Positions 19,455 through 30,265 of a stretch of DNA of 64,000 nucleotides are shown here, one piece after another; position 1 is the first letter of the stretch, and every line of letters starts with the position of its first letter. Source of the DNA: Streptomyces syringium (GTDB lineage Bacteria > Actinomycetota > Actinomycetes > Streptomycetales > Streptomycetaceae); NCBI RefSeq assembly GCF_017876625.1, contig NZ_JAGIOH010000001.1:6221501-6285500 (forward strand). Direction: 5' to 3'. The notes beneath the pieces are model-generated. The model did no database searches. It was not told where the DNA came from and worked only from the letters and a program-made list of their open reading frames with translations. Both the position numbers and the translations under genes were made by a program.

Positions 19455-19473
19455 TAAGGTAAGGCTTACCTAA
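19455..19473 (+). promoter_or_regulatory. Iron box 2 (DmdR/IdeR-type operator)
   Basis: TAAGGTAAGGCTTACCTAA matches the iron-box consensus at 16 of 19 positions and is strongly palindromic. It ends 25 bases before the GTG start of dhbA, where bound repressor would block the promoter or early transcription. With box 1 it implies iron-repressed expression of the DHB operon. Confidence 0.85.
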
Positions 19474-19498
19474 TTCAAGCGGAATGGGGGGAACCGTC

Positions 19499-20278
19499 GT
19501 GCAGCAGTCAGAACTCGCCGGCCGCGTCGCGCTGGTCACCGGTGCCGGACAAGGCATAGGCGAGGCCGTGACCCGCGCCCTCGTCGCACGGGGAGCGCGC
19601 GTCGCGGCCCTTGACCGGTCCACGGAGGGCGTCAAGGAACTCGAAGCGGAATTCGGTGCGGAGCGGGTCGTCGCACACAGCGCCGACGTCGCCGACAGCC
19701 TCGCCGTCGACGCCGTCGTCGACGAGGTGGAGCGCACCCTCGGACCGATCGCGATCCTCGTCAACGTCGCCGGTGTGCTGCGCACTTCCCCCGTGGTGGA
19801 CATCACCGACGAGGTGTGGGACCGCACCTTCGCCGTCAATTCCACCGGCGTCTTCAACACCTCCCGTGCCGTGGCCCGCAGGATGAGCGAGCGCCGCGAC
19901 GGATGCATCGTCACCGTCGGTTCCAACGCCGCGGGCGTGCCCCGCACCAGCATGGCCGCGTACGCCGCCTCCAAGGCCGCCGCCACCATGTTCACCAAGT
20001 GCCTCGGCCTGGAGCTCGCCCGCAGCGGAGTCCGCTGCAACGTGGTCTCGCCCGGCTCCACGGACACCGCCATGCAGCGCGGCCTGTGGGCCGACGAGCA
20101 GGCCCCCCAGCGCGTCATCGACGGCGACCCCGGCACCTACCGCGTCGGGATCCCCCTCGGCCGCATCGCCGAACCGGCCGACATCGCCGACGCCGTCACC
20201 TTCCTCGTCTCGGACCGGGCCCGGCACATCACCATGCACGACCTGTACGTCGACGGCGGCGCCACCCTGCGCGTCTGA
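19499..20278 (+). CDS. dhbA: 2,3-dihydro-2,3-dihydroxybenzoate dehydrogenase
   Basis: A short-chain dehydrogenase of about 259 residues that oxidises 2,3-dihydro-DHB to DHB with NAD+ (EntA/DhbA). The nucleotide-binding motif is TGAGQGIGEAV, followed by NVAGVL and the catalytic YAASK. I prefer the GTG at 19499, with a GGGGGGAA ribosome site; an in-frame ATG at 19484 would add five residues but lacks a clear site. The function is assigned from the dhbC-E-B neighbours, since SDR sequence alone is not specific. It is the first gene after the iron boxes. Confidence 0.93.
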   Translation: MQQSELAGRVALVTGAGQGIGEAVTRALVARGARVAALDRSTEGVKELEAEFGAERVVAHSADVADSLAVDAVVDEVERTLGPIAILVNVAGVLRTSPVVDITDEVWDRTFAVNSTGVFNTSRAVARRMSERRDGCIVTVGSNAAGVPRTSMAAYAASKAAATMFTKCLGLELARSGVRCNVVSPGSTDTAMQRGLWADEQAPQRVIDGDPGTYRVGIPLGRIAEPADIADAVTFLVSDRARHITMHDLYVDGGATLRV

Positions 20279-20539
20279 CGGCCCGCCACCACCGGGGAGA
20301 CCCACGCAGCCGCCCTCCACGGCGGCCCGCGCCTCCGCCGCCGGCCCGCGCCGCCCCCCCCACGACCGGCCCCCACCGGCCGGCCCGATCAACCCAGGGA
20401 CTCCCGCCCGACCCGGGGCGGCTCCCGCCGCACCACACCAGCGCCGGGCGAGGCCCGTCCTGCCGGGACCCGGCCGCCCGGCCCGCCCGAACCACTTCAC
20501 GCCACACCGGTGCGACCCACCGGAGGAACGGAGCAGCAG

Positions 20540-21822
20540 GTGACCACGGTTCACCACGTCGCCGACCGGCCGAGCGAGCCCGGAGCTCGCGCGGACGGCC
20601 GCCTCACCGCAGTGCCGGGAGGCGTCGGTCAGCGGATCGAACGGCCCGAGGACACCGTCGGTGCCGCGACCTCGCTGCTCGACGCCTACGAGCCCGCCCG
20701 GGCCCGCTTCTTCGCCTCGCCGACCCGCACGCTCCTCGCCCACGGGACGCGGACCGAAGTACCGCACGGCGGGACCCCCTTGGCGCGGCGCGTCACCGAG
20801 ACCCTCGACGCCGAGCTGCTCGCGGGCAACCCGGCGCCCATCGTCGTCGGCGCGGTGCCCTTCGACCAGAGCGCCCCCGCCTCCCTCGCCGTGCCGCAGG
20901 CCGTCCGCTGGGCGCCGCCGCTGTCCGAGGACCCGCTGATCGCCCTGCCCGCCGCCGCCCCCGCCGCCGCCGACTGGGACATCAGACCGATACCCGAGCC
21001 GGACGTCTACGGAGCCGCGGTCGCCGAGGCCGTCCGCCGCATGAGACGCGGCGACTTCAGCAAGGTCGTCCTCGCCCGCACCCTGGAGCTGCGCTCCTCC
21101 CGCGAGCTCGACCTCCCCGCCCTCCTCCAGCGCCTCGCCCGCCGCGACCCGGCCGGATACACCTTCGCCCTGCCGACCGGCCCCGGCCGCACCCTCCTCG
21201 GCGCCAGCCCCGAGCTGCTCGTCGCCCGGCGCGGCGGCGCCCTGATCGCCAACCCGCTCGCCGGCTCCACCCCGCGCAGCGCCGACCTGGCCGAGGACGT
21301 CCGCCGGGCCGCGGCGCTCCTGGAGTCCGAGAAGGACCTGCACGAGCACGCCGTCGTCGTCGACGCGGTCCGTGCGGCGCTCGCCCCGTTCTGCCGCACC
21401 CTCGACGTGCCCGAGCGCCCCACGCTCGTGCGGACCGCCGCCATGTGGCACCTGTCCACGACCGTCACCGGCGAGCTGGCCGACACAGCCGTCTCCGTCC
21501 TCGAGCTGGCCTGCGCGCTGCACCCCACCCCGGCCGTCTGCGGCACCCCCACCACCACCGCGCGCGACGTCATCACGGAGCTGGAGCCCTTCGACCGGGG
21601 CAACTTCACCGGCATGGTCGGCTGGGGCGACGCGAGCGGCGACGGCGAATGGGTCGTCACCATCCGCTGCGCCGAGGCCCGGACCGAGGAGCGCACCCTG
21701 CGGCTCTACGCGGGCGCGGGCGTCGTGGCCCAGTCCACGCCGGAGGCCGAGACCGCCGAGACCGGCGCCAAGTTCCGTACGTTCCTCGACGCCGTCGGCG
21801 CGGACCACCAGGAGAGCGGCCG

Positions 21823-21826
<4 letters not shown>
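20540..21826 (+). CDS. dhbC: Isochorismate synthase
   Basis: Converts chorismate to isochorismate, the first committed step to DHB (EntC/DhbC). The roughly 428-residue protein has the chorismate-enzyme core: FSKVVLART, then the conserved PAVCGTPTT and FDRGNFTGMVGW, and GAGVVAQSTPEAE at the C-terminal end. The GTG at 20540 follows a GGAGGA site; an upstream in-frame GTG at 20510 is less likely. It is preceded by 261 bases without a gene and overlaps dhbE by ATGA. Confidence 0.95.
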
Positions 21827-23496
<1,670 letters not shown>

Positions 23497-23562
23497 ATCC
23501 TTCCGTCACCGCAGCCCGCCACCGCGGCTCACCGCACGCTTTTCGAAAGGCCCCCCACCACC

Positions 23563-24195
23563 ATGGCGCTCCCAGCCATCACCCCCTACGCCATGCCCAC
23601 CGCGGACGCCCTCCCGGCGAACAAGGTCGACTGGACCGTCGACCCGGACCGCGCCGTGCTGCTCGTGCACGACCTGCAGAACTACTTCCTCGGCGCCTTC
23701 ACCCCGGACGCCTCCCCGCTCACCGAGCTCCTCGCCAACACCGCCCGGGTCAAGAGCGACTGCGAGCGCCTCGGCGTGCCCGTCGTCTACTCCGCCCAGC
23801 CCGGCGGCCAGAGCGCCGAGGAGCGCGGCCTCCAGCAGGACTTCTGGGGCCCCGGCCTGCCGGACGACGAGCGGGCCAAGGCCATCGCCGACGCCGTCGC
23901 CCCCACCGGGCGCGACACGGTCCTGACGAAGTGGAAGTACAGCGCCTTCGTCCGCACCGACCTCGCCGAGCGGATGGCGGCCCAGGGCCGCGACCAGCTG
24001 ATCATCGTCGGCGTCTACGCCCACATCGGCGTCCTGATGAGCGCCTGCGACGCCTGGATGCGCGATATCCAGCCTTTCCTCGTCGCCGACGCCGTCGCGG
24101 ACTTCTCCGCCGACGACCATGAGATGGCCCTGCGCTACGCCGCCGCCAAGTGCGCCGTCGTGACGACCACCGACCGCCTCTTCGAAAAGGTCTGA
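23563..24195 (+). CDS. dhbB: Isochorismatase without ArCP domain
   Basis: A 210-residue hydrolase that removes pyruvate from isochorismate to give 2,3-dihydro-DHB. It matches the isochorismatase half of EntB/DhbB: VLLVHDLQNYFL (catalytic Asp), TKWKYSAF (Lys) and GVYAHIGVLMSA. EntB and DhbB usually carry a C-terminal aryl carrier domain. Here the protein ends without one and the carrier is the next gene, 7 bases on. The ATG follows a GAAAGG site. Confidence 0.95.
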   Translation: MALPAITPYAMPTADALPANKVDWTVDPDRAVLLVHDLQNYFLGAFTPDASPLTELLANTARVKSDCERLGVPVVYSAQPGGQSAEERGLQQDFWGPGLPDDERAKAIADAVAPTGRDTVLTKWKYSAFVRTDLAERMAAQGRDQLIIVGVYAHIGVLMSACDAWMRDIQPFLVADAVADFSADDHEMALRYAAAKCAVVTTTDRLFEKV

Positions 24196-24202
24196 ACCTC
24201 CC

Positions 24203-24433
24203 ATGGCACTCACCCTGGACCGGATCCGCGCCGACGTCGCCGACGTGCTCGGCGAGGACCCCGCGGACATACCCGACGACGAGAACCTCGTCGACTACGG
24301 CCTCGACTCCGTGCGCATCATGACCCTCGTCGAGCGCTGGCGCCGCGACCACGGCACCGAGGTCACCTTCGTGGACCTCGCCGAGCAGCCCGCAATCGAG
24401 CAGTGGGCACCCCTCCTGGGGGTCCGGGCGTGA
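24203..24433 (+). CDS. Free-standing aryl carrier protein
   Basis: A 76-residue acyl-carrier-type protein holding DHB on a phosphopantetheine arm. Ser36 in GLDSVRI is the attachment site. It corresponds to the C-terminal domain of EntB. The A-loop DYGLDSVR and the helical flanks fit ArCPs. It sits directly after the isochorismatase and overlaps the EntF-like gene (GTGA), so stoichiometric translation is likely. The two C domains with aryl-acceptor features in this window (EntF-like and NRPS2 C1) are its probable clients. Confidence 0.93.
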   Translation: MALTLDRIRADVADVLGEDPADIPDDENLVDYGLDSVRIMTLVERWRRDHGTEVTFVDLAEQPAIEQWAPLLGVRA

Positions 24434-27400
24434 GAGCCGCGCGGACCCTCGACCGGCCCGCCACCGGCGCACCGCGCCCGGCGGCGCCGGAGGGGCTGCC
24501 CCTGACCGCCGCCCAGTCGGGCATGTGGTTCGCCCAGGCCCTCGACCCCGGCAGCCCGGCGCTCAACACCGCCGAGTGCATCGAGATCCACGGCGAGGTC
24601 GACCCCGTCCGCTTCGCCGAGGCCCTGCACCGTACCGTCGGCGAGGCGGACGCCCTGCGGGTCCGTCTGGTGGCGCCCGCCGAAGGCGAGAGCGGCCCCC
24701 GCCAACTGCCCGTCGTCATCGAGCCGCCCGGCCACGGCTTCCCGCTGCACACCGCCGACCTGCGCGGCGAGCGCGCCCCCGACGCCACCGCCCGGGCCTG
24801 GATGCGCGCCGACCTCGCCGTGCCCTTCGACCTGGCCACCGGCCCGCTGTTCGCGCACGCCCTCTTCCACGTCGGCGACCGGCGCTGGCTGTGGTACCAG
24901 CGCGTCCACCACGCCGTCATGGACGGCTACGGCTACTCCCTCATCGCCCGCCGCGTCGCCGAGGTCTACACCGCCCTCGCCGCCGGCACCGCCCCCGGCC
25001 CGAGCCCCTTCGGACGGCTCGCCGCGCTGGTCGCCGAGGACGCCGCCTACCGCGACTCGGCCACGCACGAACGCGACCGCGCCCACTGGGAGGACCGGTT
25101 CCGCGACCGGCCCGCCGTCCCCACCCTCGCCGGCCGCACCGCCCTGCCCTCCCGCACCTCTCTGCGGCACTCCGCGCACCTCGGCCCCGAGGCCACCGAG
25201 CGGCTGCGCGAGCTGGCCGGCTCCGTCCGGGCCACCTGGCCCGACGTCCTGTTCGCCGCCCAGGCGCTCTACCTCGCGCGCGCCACCCGCAGCGAGGACG
25301 TCGTCCTCGGACTGCCCATGATGGGCCGCATGGGATCCGTGGCGCTGCGCGTCCCCGGCATGGTCATGAACGTCCTGCCGCTGCGCTTCACCGTCACCCC
25401 CGACACCACCTTCGCCGACCTGACCCGCCAGGCCGACCTCGGCATCCGGGACGCCCGCCGCCACCGCCGCTACCGCTACGCGGACATCCGCCGCGACCTC
25501 GGACTGCTCGGCGAGGGCCGGGCGCTCGTCGGCCCGCTCGTCAACGTCATGCCGTTCGACTACGGGCTCACCTTCGCTGGCGCCCGGTCCGACGCGTACA
25601 ACCTCTCCGCCGGGCCCGTCGACGACCTCACCGTCAACATCTACGACCGGGCCGATGGCACCGGGCTCCACATCGACTACGACGCCAACCCGGCCCTCTA
25701 CGACTCCGCCGAGATCGCCACCCACCAGGAGCGGTTCCTCGACCTGCTGACCCGGATCGCCGACAGCGACCCCCACCAGCCGCTCACCGCACTGTCCCCG
25801 GGTACCGAGGAGGAGCGCGAGCGCGTCCTCGTCGAGTTCAACGACACCGCCGTGCCCGTGCCGCCGACCACCCTCATCGGCCCCATCGAGGCCCGCGCCG
25901 CCCGCAGGCCCGGCGCGACCGCCCTCGTCGCCGGCGAGGTGACGCTCACCTACGGCGAGCTGAACGCCCGCGCCAACCGGCTCGCCCGCCACCTCGTCGC
26001 CCTCGGCGTGCGGCCCGGCGCCCTGGCAGCCGTCGCCGTCCCCCGCTCCGTCGACCTCGTCGTCGCCCTCCTCGCCGTCCTCAAGGCGGGCGGCGCGTAT
26101 CTGCCGCTGGACCCCGGGTATCCCGCCGAGCGGCTCGCCGACATGCTCGGCGACGCGGCCCCCGTCTGCGTCCTGACCGACACCGCCACCCGGGCCTCGC
26201 TGCCCGGCACCGAGCTGCCCGTCCTCACGCTCGACGACCCGGCGCTGCGCGCCGAGCTGGCCGCGCACCTGCCCACCGACCCGGGCCGCCCGCTCACCCC
26301 GCAGCACCCCGCGTACGTCATCTACACCTCCGGCTCCACCGGCCGCCCCAAGGGCGTCGTCGTCCCGCACTCCGCGATCGACAACCGGCTGCGCTGGGCG
26401 CAGGGCCAGTACGGGCTCACCCCCGACGACCGGGTGCTGCAGAAGACGCCGTCCGGATTCGACGTGTCCGTCTGGGAGTTCTTCTGGCCGCTGCGCGTGG
26501 GCGCCACCCTCGTCCTCGCCGAGCCCGGCGCCCACCAGGACCCCGCCGCGCTGGCCCGCACCATCCGCGAACAGGGCGTCACCACGGCCCACTTCGTGCC
26601 CTCCATGCTCCGTCTCTTCCTCGACGAGCCGTCCGCCGCGGCCTGCACCGGCCTGCGCCGGGTCCTGTGCAGCGGCGAGGTGCTGCCGCGGCAGGCCGCC
26701 GAGGCCTTCCACCGCACGCTCCCCGGCGTCCCGCTGCACAATCTGTACGGGCCCACCGAGGCGGCCGTCGACGTCACCCACCACGCCTGCACACCGGGCG
26801 AGGAGGGGCCCGTGCCGATCGGCCGGCCCGTCTGGAACACCCGGCTCTACGTCCTCGACCCCGACCGCCGCCCCTGCCCGCCCGGCATCCCCGGCGAGCT
26901 GTACGTGGCGGGCGCCCAGCTCGCCACCGGCTACCTCGGACGCCCGGAGGAGACCGCCGAGCGCTTCGTCCGCGACCCGTTCGCCGAAGCCGCCGGCCGC
27001 CCCGGCGAGCGCATGTACCGCACGGGCGACCTGGCCCGCTGGCGGCAGGACGGCGCCCTCGACTACCTCGGCCGCACCGACCAGCAGGTCAAGCTGCGCG
27101 GCCTGCGCGTCGAACTCGGCGAGGTCGAGGCGGCCCTGGCCGCCGACCCGCACGTCGCCGCCGCCTGCGCGACGGTCCGCGAGGACCGCCCCGGCGACCG
27201 CCGTCTGGTCGCCCATCTGACTCCGGCCTCGGCGGATGCCGCCGCTGAGGCCGGTCCTGCCCCGACGGGGGGACCGGCCCCGCTGGACCCCGACGCCCTG
27301 CGGGCGCGGCTCGCCACCCGGCTGCCCGACCACATGGTGCCCAGCGCCCTCGTCGTCATGGACGCCCTGCCGCTCGGCCCCAACGGCAAGCTGGACCGCG

Positions 27401-28497
27401 CGGCGCTCCCCGCCCCGCCGGCCGCCGCCCGCACCGGCGGCAGGCCGCCGCGAGGCCCCCGCGAGGAGACTCTCGCCCGGCTCTTCGCGGAGGCGCTCGG
27501 GCTGCCGCGCGTCGGCGTCGACGACGGGTTCTTCGCCCTCGGCGGCGATTCGCTGCTGGCCGCCCGGCTCGTCGCCCGGATCCGGGCCGCCTTCGGCGTG
27601 GACCTCGCCCTCGGCTCGCTGTTCCGGGCGCCCACGCCCGCCTCGCTCGCCGACCTGCTGCACGGCGGGAGCGAGGAGAGCGCGCTCGGCGCCGTGCTGC
27701 CCCTGCGCCGCACCGGCGACCGCACCCCGCTGTTCGTCCTGCCCCCGGCGGTCGGCCTCAGCTGGTGCTACACCGGGCTGCTCGAAGGGCTGAGCCCCGA
27801 CCAGCCGGTGTACGGGCTCCAGGCGCGCGGCCTGAACCCCGGGGAGACGCTGCCCGCCACGATGGAGGAGCTGGCCCGCAACTGGCTGGACCGCGTCCGC
27901 GAGATCCAGCCGCACGGCCCCTACCGCCTGCTCGGCTGGTCCGTCGGCGGCGTCGCCGCCCACACCCTCGCCGTACTCCTCCAGGAGGCCGGCGAAAAGG
28001 TCGAACTGCTCGCCGTCATGGACGCCTACCCCGCCGACCAGTGGCGCGGGGCACCCGCCCCCGGCGAGGCCGAGGCCCTCGCCGCCCTGCTGAGGATGGC
28101 CGTGGACGACGGGCCGGGCGGGCTTGGTGGTCCGGGTGGGCTCGGTGGACCGGAAGGCGGACCGCTCACCCGGGAGCGGGTCACCGCCCGGCTGCGCGCC
28201 GAAGGCAGCGCGCTCGCCGCGCTCGACGACGACACGCTCGACGCCGTCCTCGACGTCGTCGTCAACAACGTCACCCTCATGCGCACCCACCGGCACCGTG
28301 TCTTCGACGGCGACGTCCTCTTCTTCACCGCCGCCGCACCCCGCGCCGAGCACTGGCTGTCGCGGGACGCGTGGCGCCCCTACGTCACCGGTAGCCTGAT
28401 CAACCGCGATATCGACTGTCTGCACCCGCAGATGACCCGGCCGGGGCCGATCGCGGAGGTCGCCGAGGCGGTGGCCGGCTATCTGGGGGAGGGCTGA
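24430..28497 (+). CDS. entF: EntF-like NRPS: C-A(Ser)-PCP-TE
   Basis: A 1355-residue single-module synthetase that should join DHB to an amino acid and cyclise the product. Domains are C 21-457 (HHAVMDGYG), A 474-994, PCP 1004-1077 (GGDSLLA) and TE 1088-1355 (Ser1171 in GWSVGG, MDAYP Asp, DCLHPQ His). The specificity residues read DVWHLSLVDK, a standard serine code. C-A(Ser)-PCP-TE with a DHB set is the enterobactin synthase layout, so a DHB-Ser trilactone is the natural prediction; enterobactin is known from some streptomycetes. A GTG start overlapping the ArCP stop is used. The C and TE domains resemble C1 of the second NRPS and the TE of the first, respectively. Confidence 0.95.
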   Translation: MRAARTLDRPATGAPRPAAPEGLPLTAAQSGMWFAQALDPGSPALNTAECIEIHGEVDPVRFAEALHRTVGEADALRVRLVAPAEGESGPRQLPVVIEPPGHGFPLHTADLRGERAPDATARAWMRADLAVPFDLATGPLFAHALFHVGDRRWLWYQRVHHAVMDGYGYSLIARRVAEVYTALAAGTAPGPSPFGRLAALVAEDAAYRDSATHERDRAHWEDRFRDRPAVPTLAGRTALPSRTSLRHSAHLGPEATERLRELAGSVRATWPDVLFAAQALYLARATRSEDVVLGLPMMGRMGSVALRVPGMVMNVLPLRFTVTPDTTFADLTRQADLGIRDARRHRRYRYADIRRDLGLLGEGRALVGPLVNVMPFDYGLTFAGARSDAYNLSAGPVDDLTVNIYDRADGTGLHIDYDANPALYDSAEIATHQERFLDLLTRIADSDPHQPLTALSPGTEEERERVLVEFNDTAVPVPPTTLIGPIEARAARRPGATALVAGEVTLTYGELNARANRLARHLVALGVRPGALAAVAVPRSVDLVVALLAVLKAGGAYLPLDPGYPAERLADMLGDAAPVCVLTDTATRASLPGTELPVLTLDDPALRAELAAHLPTDPGRPLTPQHPAYVIYTSGSTGRPKGVVVPHSAIDNRLRWAQGQYGLTPDDRVLQKTPSGFDVSVWEFFWPLRVGATLVLAEPGAHQDPAALARTIREQGVTTAHFVPSMLRLFLDEPSAAACTGLRRVLCSGEVLPRQAAEAFHRTLPGVPLHNLYGPTEAAVDVTHHACTPGEEGPVPIGRPVWNTRLYVLDPDRRPCPPGIPGELYVAGAQLATGYLGRPEETAERFVRDPFAEAAGRPGERMYRTGDLARWRQDGALDYLGRTDQQVKLRGLRVELGEVEAALAADPHVAAACATVREDRPGDRRLVAHLTPASADAAAEAGPAPTGGPAPLDPDALRARLATRLPDHMVPSALVVMDALPLGPNGKLDRAALPAPPAAARTGGRPPRGPREETLARLFAEALGLPRVGVDDGFFALGGDSLLAARLVARIRAAFGVDLALGSLFRAPTPASLADLLHGGSEESALGAVLPLRRTGDRTPLFVLPPAVGLSWCYTGLLEGLSPDQPVYGLQARGLNPGETLPATMEELARNWLDRVREIQPHGPYRLLGWSVGGVAAHTLAVLLQEAGEKVELLAVMDAYPADQWRGAPAPGEAEALAALLRMAVDDGPGGLGGPGGLGGPEGGPLTRERVTARLRAEGSALAALDDDTLDAVLDVVVNNVTLMRTHRHRVFDGDVLFFTAAAPRAEHWLSRDAWRPYVTGSLINRDIDCLHPQMTRPGPIAEVAEAVAGYLGEG

Positions 28498-28502
28498 GGT
28501 CC

Positions 28503-29216
28503 GTGGACGACGGTGAGCGGACCGACGGGACGCGCCCCCTGATCCTCGGCCGCGACCCGCTGCCCGGCGCGTGGACCCCGGGCCCGCCGCACCTCTGGCT
28601 GCTGAGGATCCCCGACCACGCGCCGCTGCCGCCGGCCACGTACGAGCGGATCCTCGACGCCCGGGAACGGGCCCGCGCCGCCGCCTTCGTACGGGACCTG
28701 CACCGGGAGCGCTACGCCGCGGCCCACGTCGGGCTGCGGCGGCTCCTCGGCGCCTACTTGGAGACGGACCCGGCGGCCGTCGAGCTGACACGCGAGCCGT
28801 GCCCCGGGTGCGGCGGACCGCACGGCCGGCCGGCCGTCGCCGGGGCACCCCTGCACTTCAACCTCTCCCACGCGGGCGACCTGGCCCTGTTCGCCTTCGC
28901 CGGCACCCCGGTCGGCGTGGACGTCGAGGAGCGACAGCCCGCCGTCGTCGCCGAGGTGGTGCCCTCGCTGCACCCCACCGAGACCGCCGAACTGACCGCG
29001 CTCCCGGAGGCGGCACGCCACGCCGCCTTCACCCGCTGCTGGACCCGGAAGGAGGCCTACCTCAAGGGCATCGGCACGGGACTCTCCGAGGACCCCTCGG
29101 TCACCTACGTCGGCTCCGGCCCGGCCCCGGCGTCCCCCACGGGCTGGTCACTGACCGACATCGCCGTGGACCCCGGCTACGCGGCGGCCCTGGCGGTCGC
29201 CGACACCGGCGGGTGA
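28503..29216 (+). CDS. Sfp/EntD-type 4'-phosphopantetheinyl transferase
   Basis: A 237-residue enzyme transferring phosphopantetheine from CoA to carrier-domain serines. The family motifs are visible: FNLSHAGD, VGVDVEE (metal-binding Asp/Glu) and WTRKEAYLKG. It would prime the ArCP and all PCPs in this locus. A GTG start lies 5 bases after the entF stop, so it is the last gene of the DHB operon. The sequence seems complete. Confidence 0.95.
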   Translation: MDDGERTDGTRPLILGRDPLPGAWTPGPPHLWLLRIPDHAPLPPATYERILDARERARAAAFVRDLHRERYAAAHVGLRRLLGAYLETDPAAVELTREPCPGCGGPHGRPAVAGAPLHFNLSHAGDLALFAFAGTPVGVDVEERQPAVVAEVVPSLHPTETAELTALPEAARHAAFTRCWTRKEAYLKGIGTGLSEDPSVTYVGSGPAPASPTGWSLTDIAVDPGYAAALAVADTGG

Positions 29217-29355
29217 ACCGACCGCCCCCGGTGGCGCCTCACCCATAAGGACCGGCCCTGACGCCCTTGTGCCGTGCGGGCCTTGAGACCTGCCGACCGC
29301 ACGCGTGCCCGTCTCGCGGAGCGGGGGGTGCCCCGAGTTTGTTAGCGTCACCCGA

Positions 29356-30126
29356 ATGAACAAGATCCACATGGTGCGCGTGATGGCAGCGACCGCCTGC
29401 GCGGCGGCGCTGATCGGCGTCACCGCCTGCGGCAGCGAGAGCGGCGGCAAGGGCGACGGCAAGAGCGGGCTGGACGCGATGTCCGCCCAGCAGATATCGG
29501 ACAAGGCGATGCAGGCACTGCGCGATGCGAAGTCCCTGCGTTTCAAGCAGGACGGCTTCACCCAGGGCCAGCCCGTCAAGATGAACCTCATCCTGGACCG
29601 CCAGGGCTCCTGCGCCGGCCAGGCCGGCGGCGCGAAGGGCGGCTCCACCGACGTCATCAAGCTCGGCGACAAGGTCTGGATGAAGCCCGACCACGCGACG
29701 TGGGAGGAGCAGATCGGCGCCACGAAGGCGGCGACCATCGAGGGCGTCACCAAGGGCCGCTACATCCACGGCCCGACGAGCGACCCGCTGCTGGCCGGGA
29801 TGGCCAACACCTGCGACCTCACGAAGTTCCAGGCCGCGATCAAGGGCGGCGACGCCTCCGGCGAGGACATGGCCAAGGGCAAGCCGGCCACCGTCGAGGG
29901 CAAGAAGGTCATTCCGCTGGAGAGCAAGAGCGGCAAGGGCGAGGCGACGACCGTCTACGTCGCCTCGGAGGGCACGCCCTACCCGGTGAAGATCGTCCAG
30001 ACCGAGGGCGGCAAGACCACCACGACGCTCATCACCGACTACGACAAGCCCGTACCGACGGCGACGCCTTCCGCGGCCGAGACGATCGACATCGCACAGC
30101 TGCGTCAGCAGCTCCAGGGCGCGTGA
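29356..30126 (+). CDS. Secreted lipoprotein
   Basis: A 256-residue lipoprotein. The N-terminus has basic residues, a hydrophobic stretch and a VTAC lipobox, so Cys near residue 20 is the likely lipidated residue. The mature part is rich in Lys, Gly and Thr and resembles the LppX/LolA-like lipoproteins common in Streptomyces (DAKSLRFKQDG, TTTLITDYDKP). The function is unknown. I use the ATG at 29356; the upstream in-frame extension has no signal. It stands alone, 139 bases after the siderophore operon, and is followed by a strong terminator. Confidence 0.85.
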   Translation: MNKIHMVRVMAATACAAALIGVTACGSESGGKGDGKSGLDAMSAQQISDKAMQALRDAKSLRFKQDGFTQGQPVKMNLILDRQGSCAGQAGGAKGGSTDVIKLGDKVWMKPDHATWEEQIGATKAATIEGVTKGRYIHGPTSDPLLAGMANTCDLTKFQAAIKGGDASGEDMAKGKPATVEGKKVIPLESKSGKGEATTVYVASEGTPYPVKIVQTEGGKTTTTLITDYDKPVPTATPSAAETIDIAQLRQQLQGA

Positions 30127-30191
30127 GCCCACGCCCCGGATCCCGGCTCCCCCTCTGCCGGGAACGGTGACGTTCCCCTGACGCGCTTCGA

Positions 30192-30225
30192 GGCGGCGCG
30201 CTCTCCGGTGGGAGAGCGCGCCGCC
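30192..30225. terminator. Perfect 15-bp hairpin between convergent genes
   Basis: Arms 30192-30206 and 30211-30225 are exact inverted repeats with a GGTG loop. It lies between the lipoprotein gene and the convergent hydrolase gene and can act for both strands. Confidence 0.85.
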
Positions 30226-30265
30226 TTCGGTGGAGTCCGCCGCCGAACGGCGGCGGGCGTCTGCC

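Larger units (their letters stand above)
19129..19498 (+). other. Intergenic control region upstream of dhbA
   Basis: These 370 bases separate the peptidase operon from the DHB operon. They hold two iron-box-like palindromes, annotated separately. They are less GC-rich than the flanks near 19290-19480, as expected of promoter DNA. Short frames here lack coding character. Confidence 0.7.

Noticed and set aside
19252..19473. Possible 73-residue gene between the iron boxes
   Set aside because: Poor codon pattern, no ribosome site, and it overlaps both operators.
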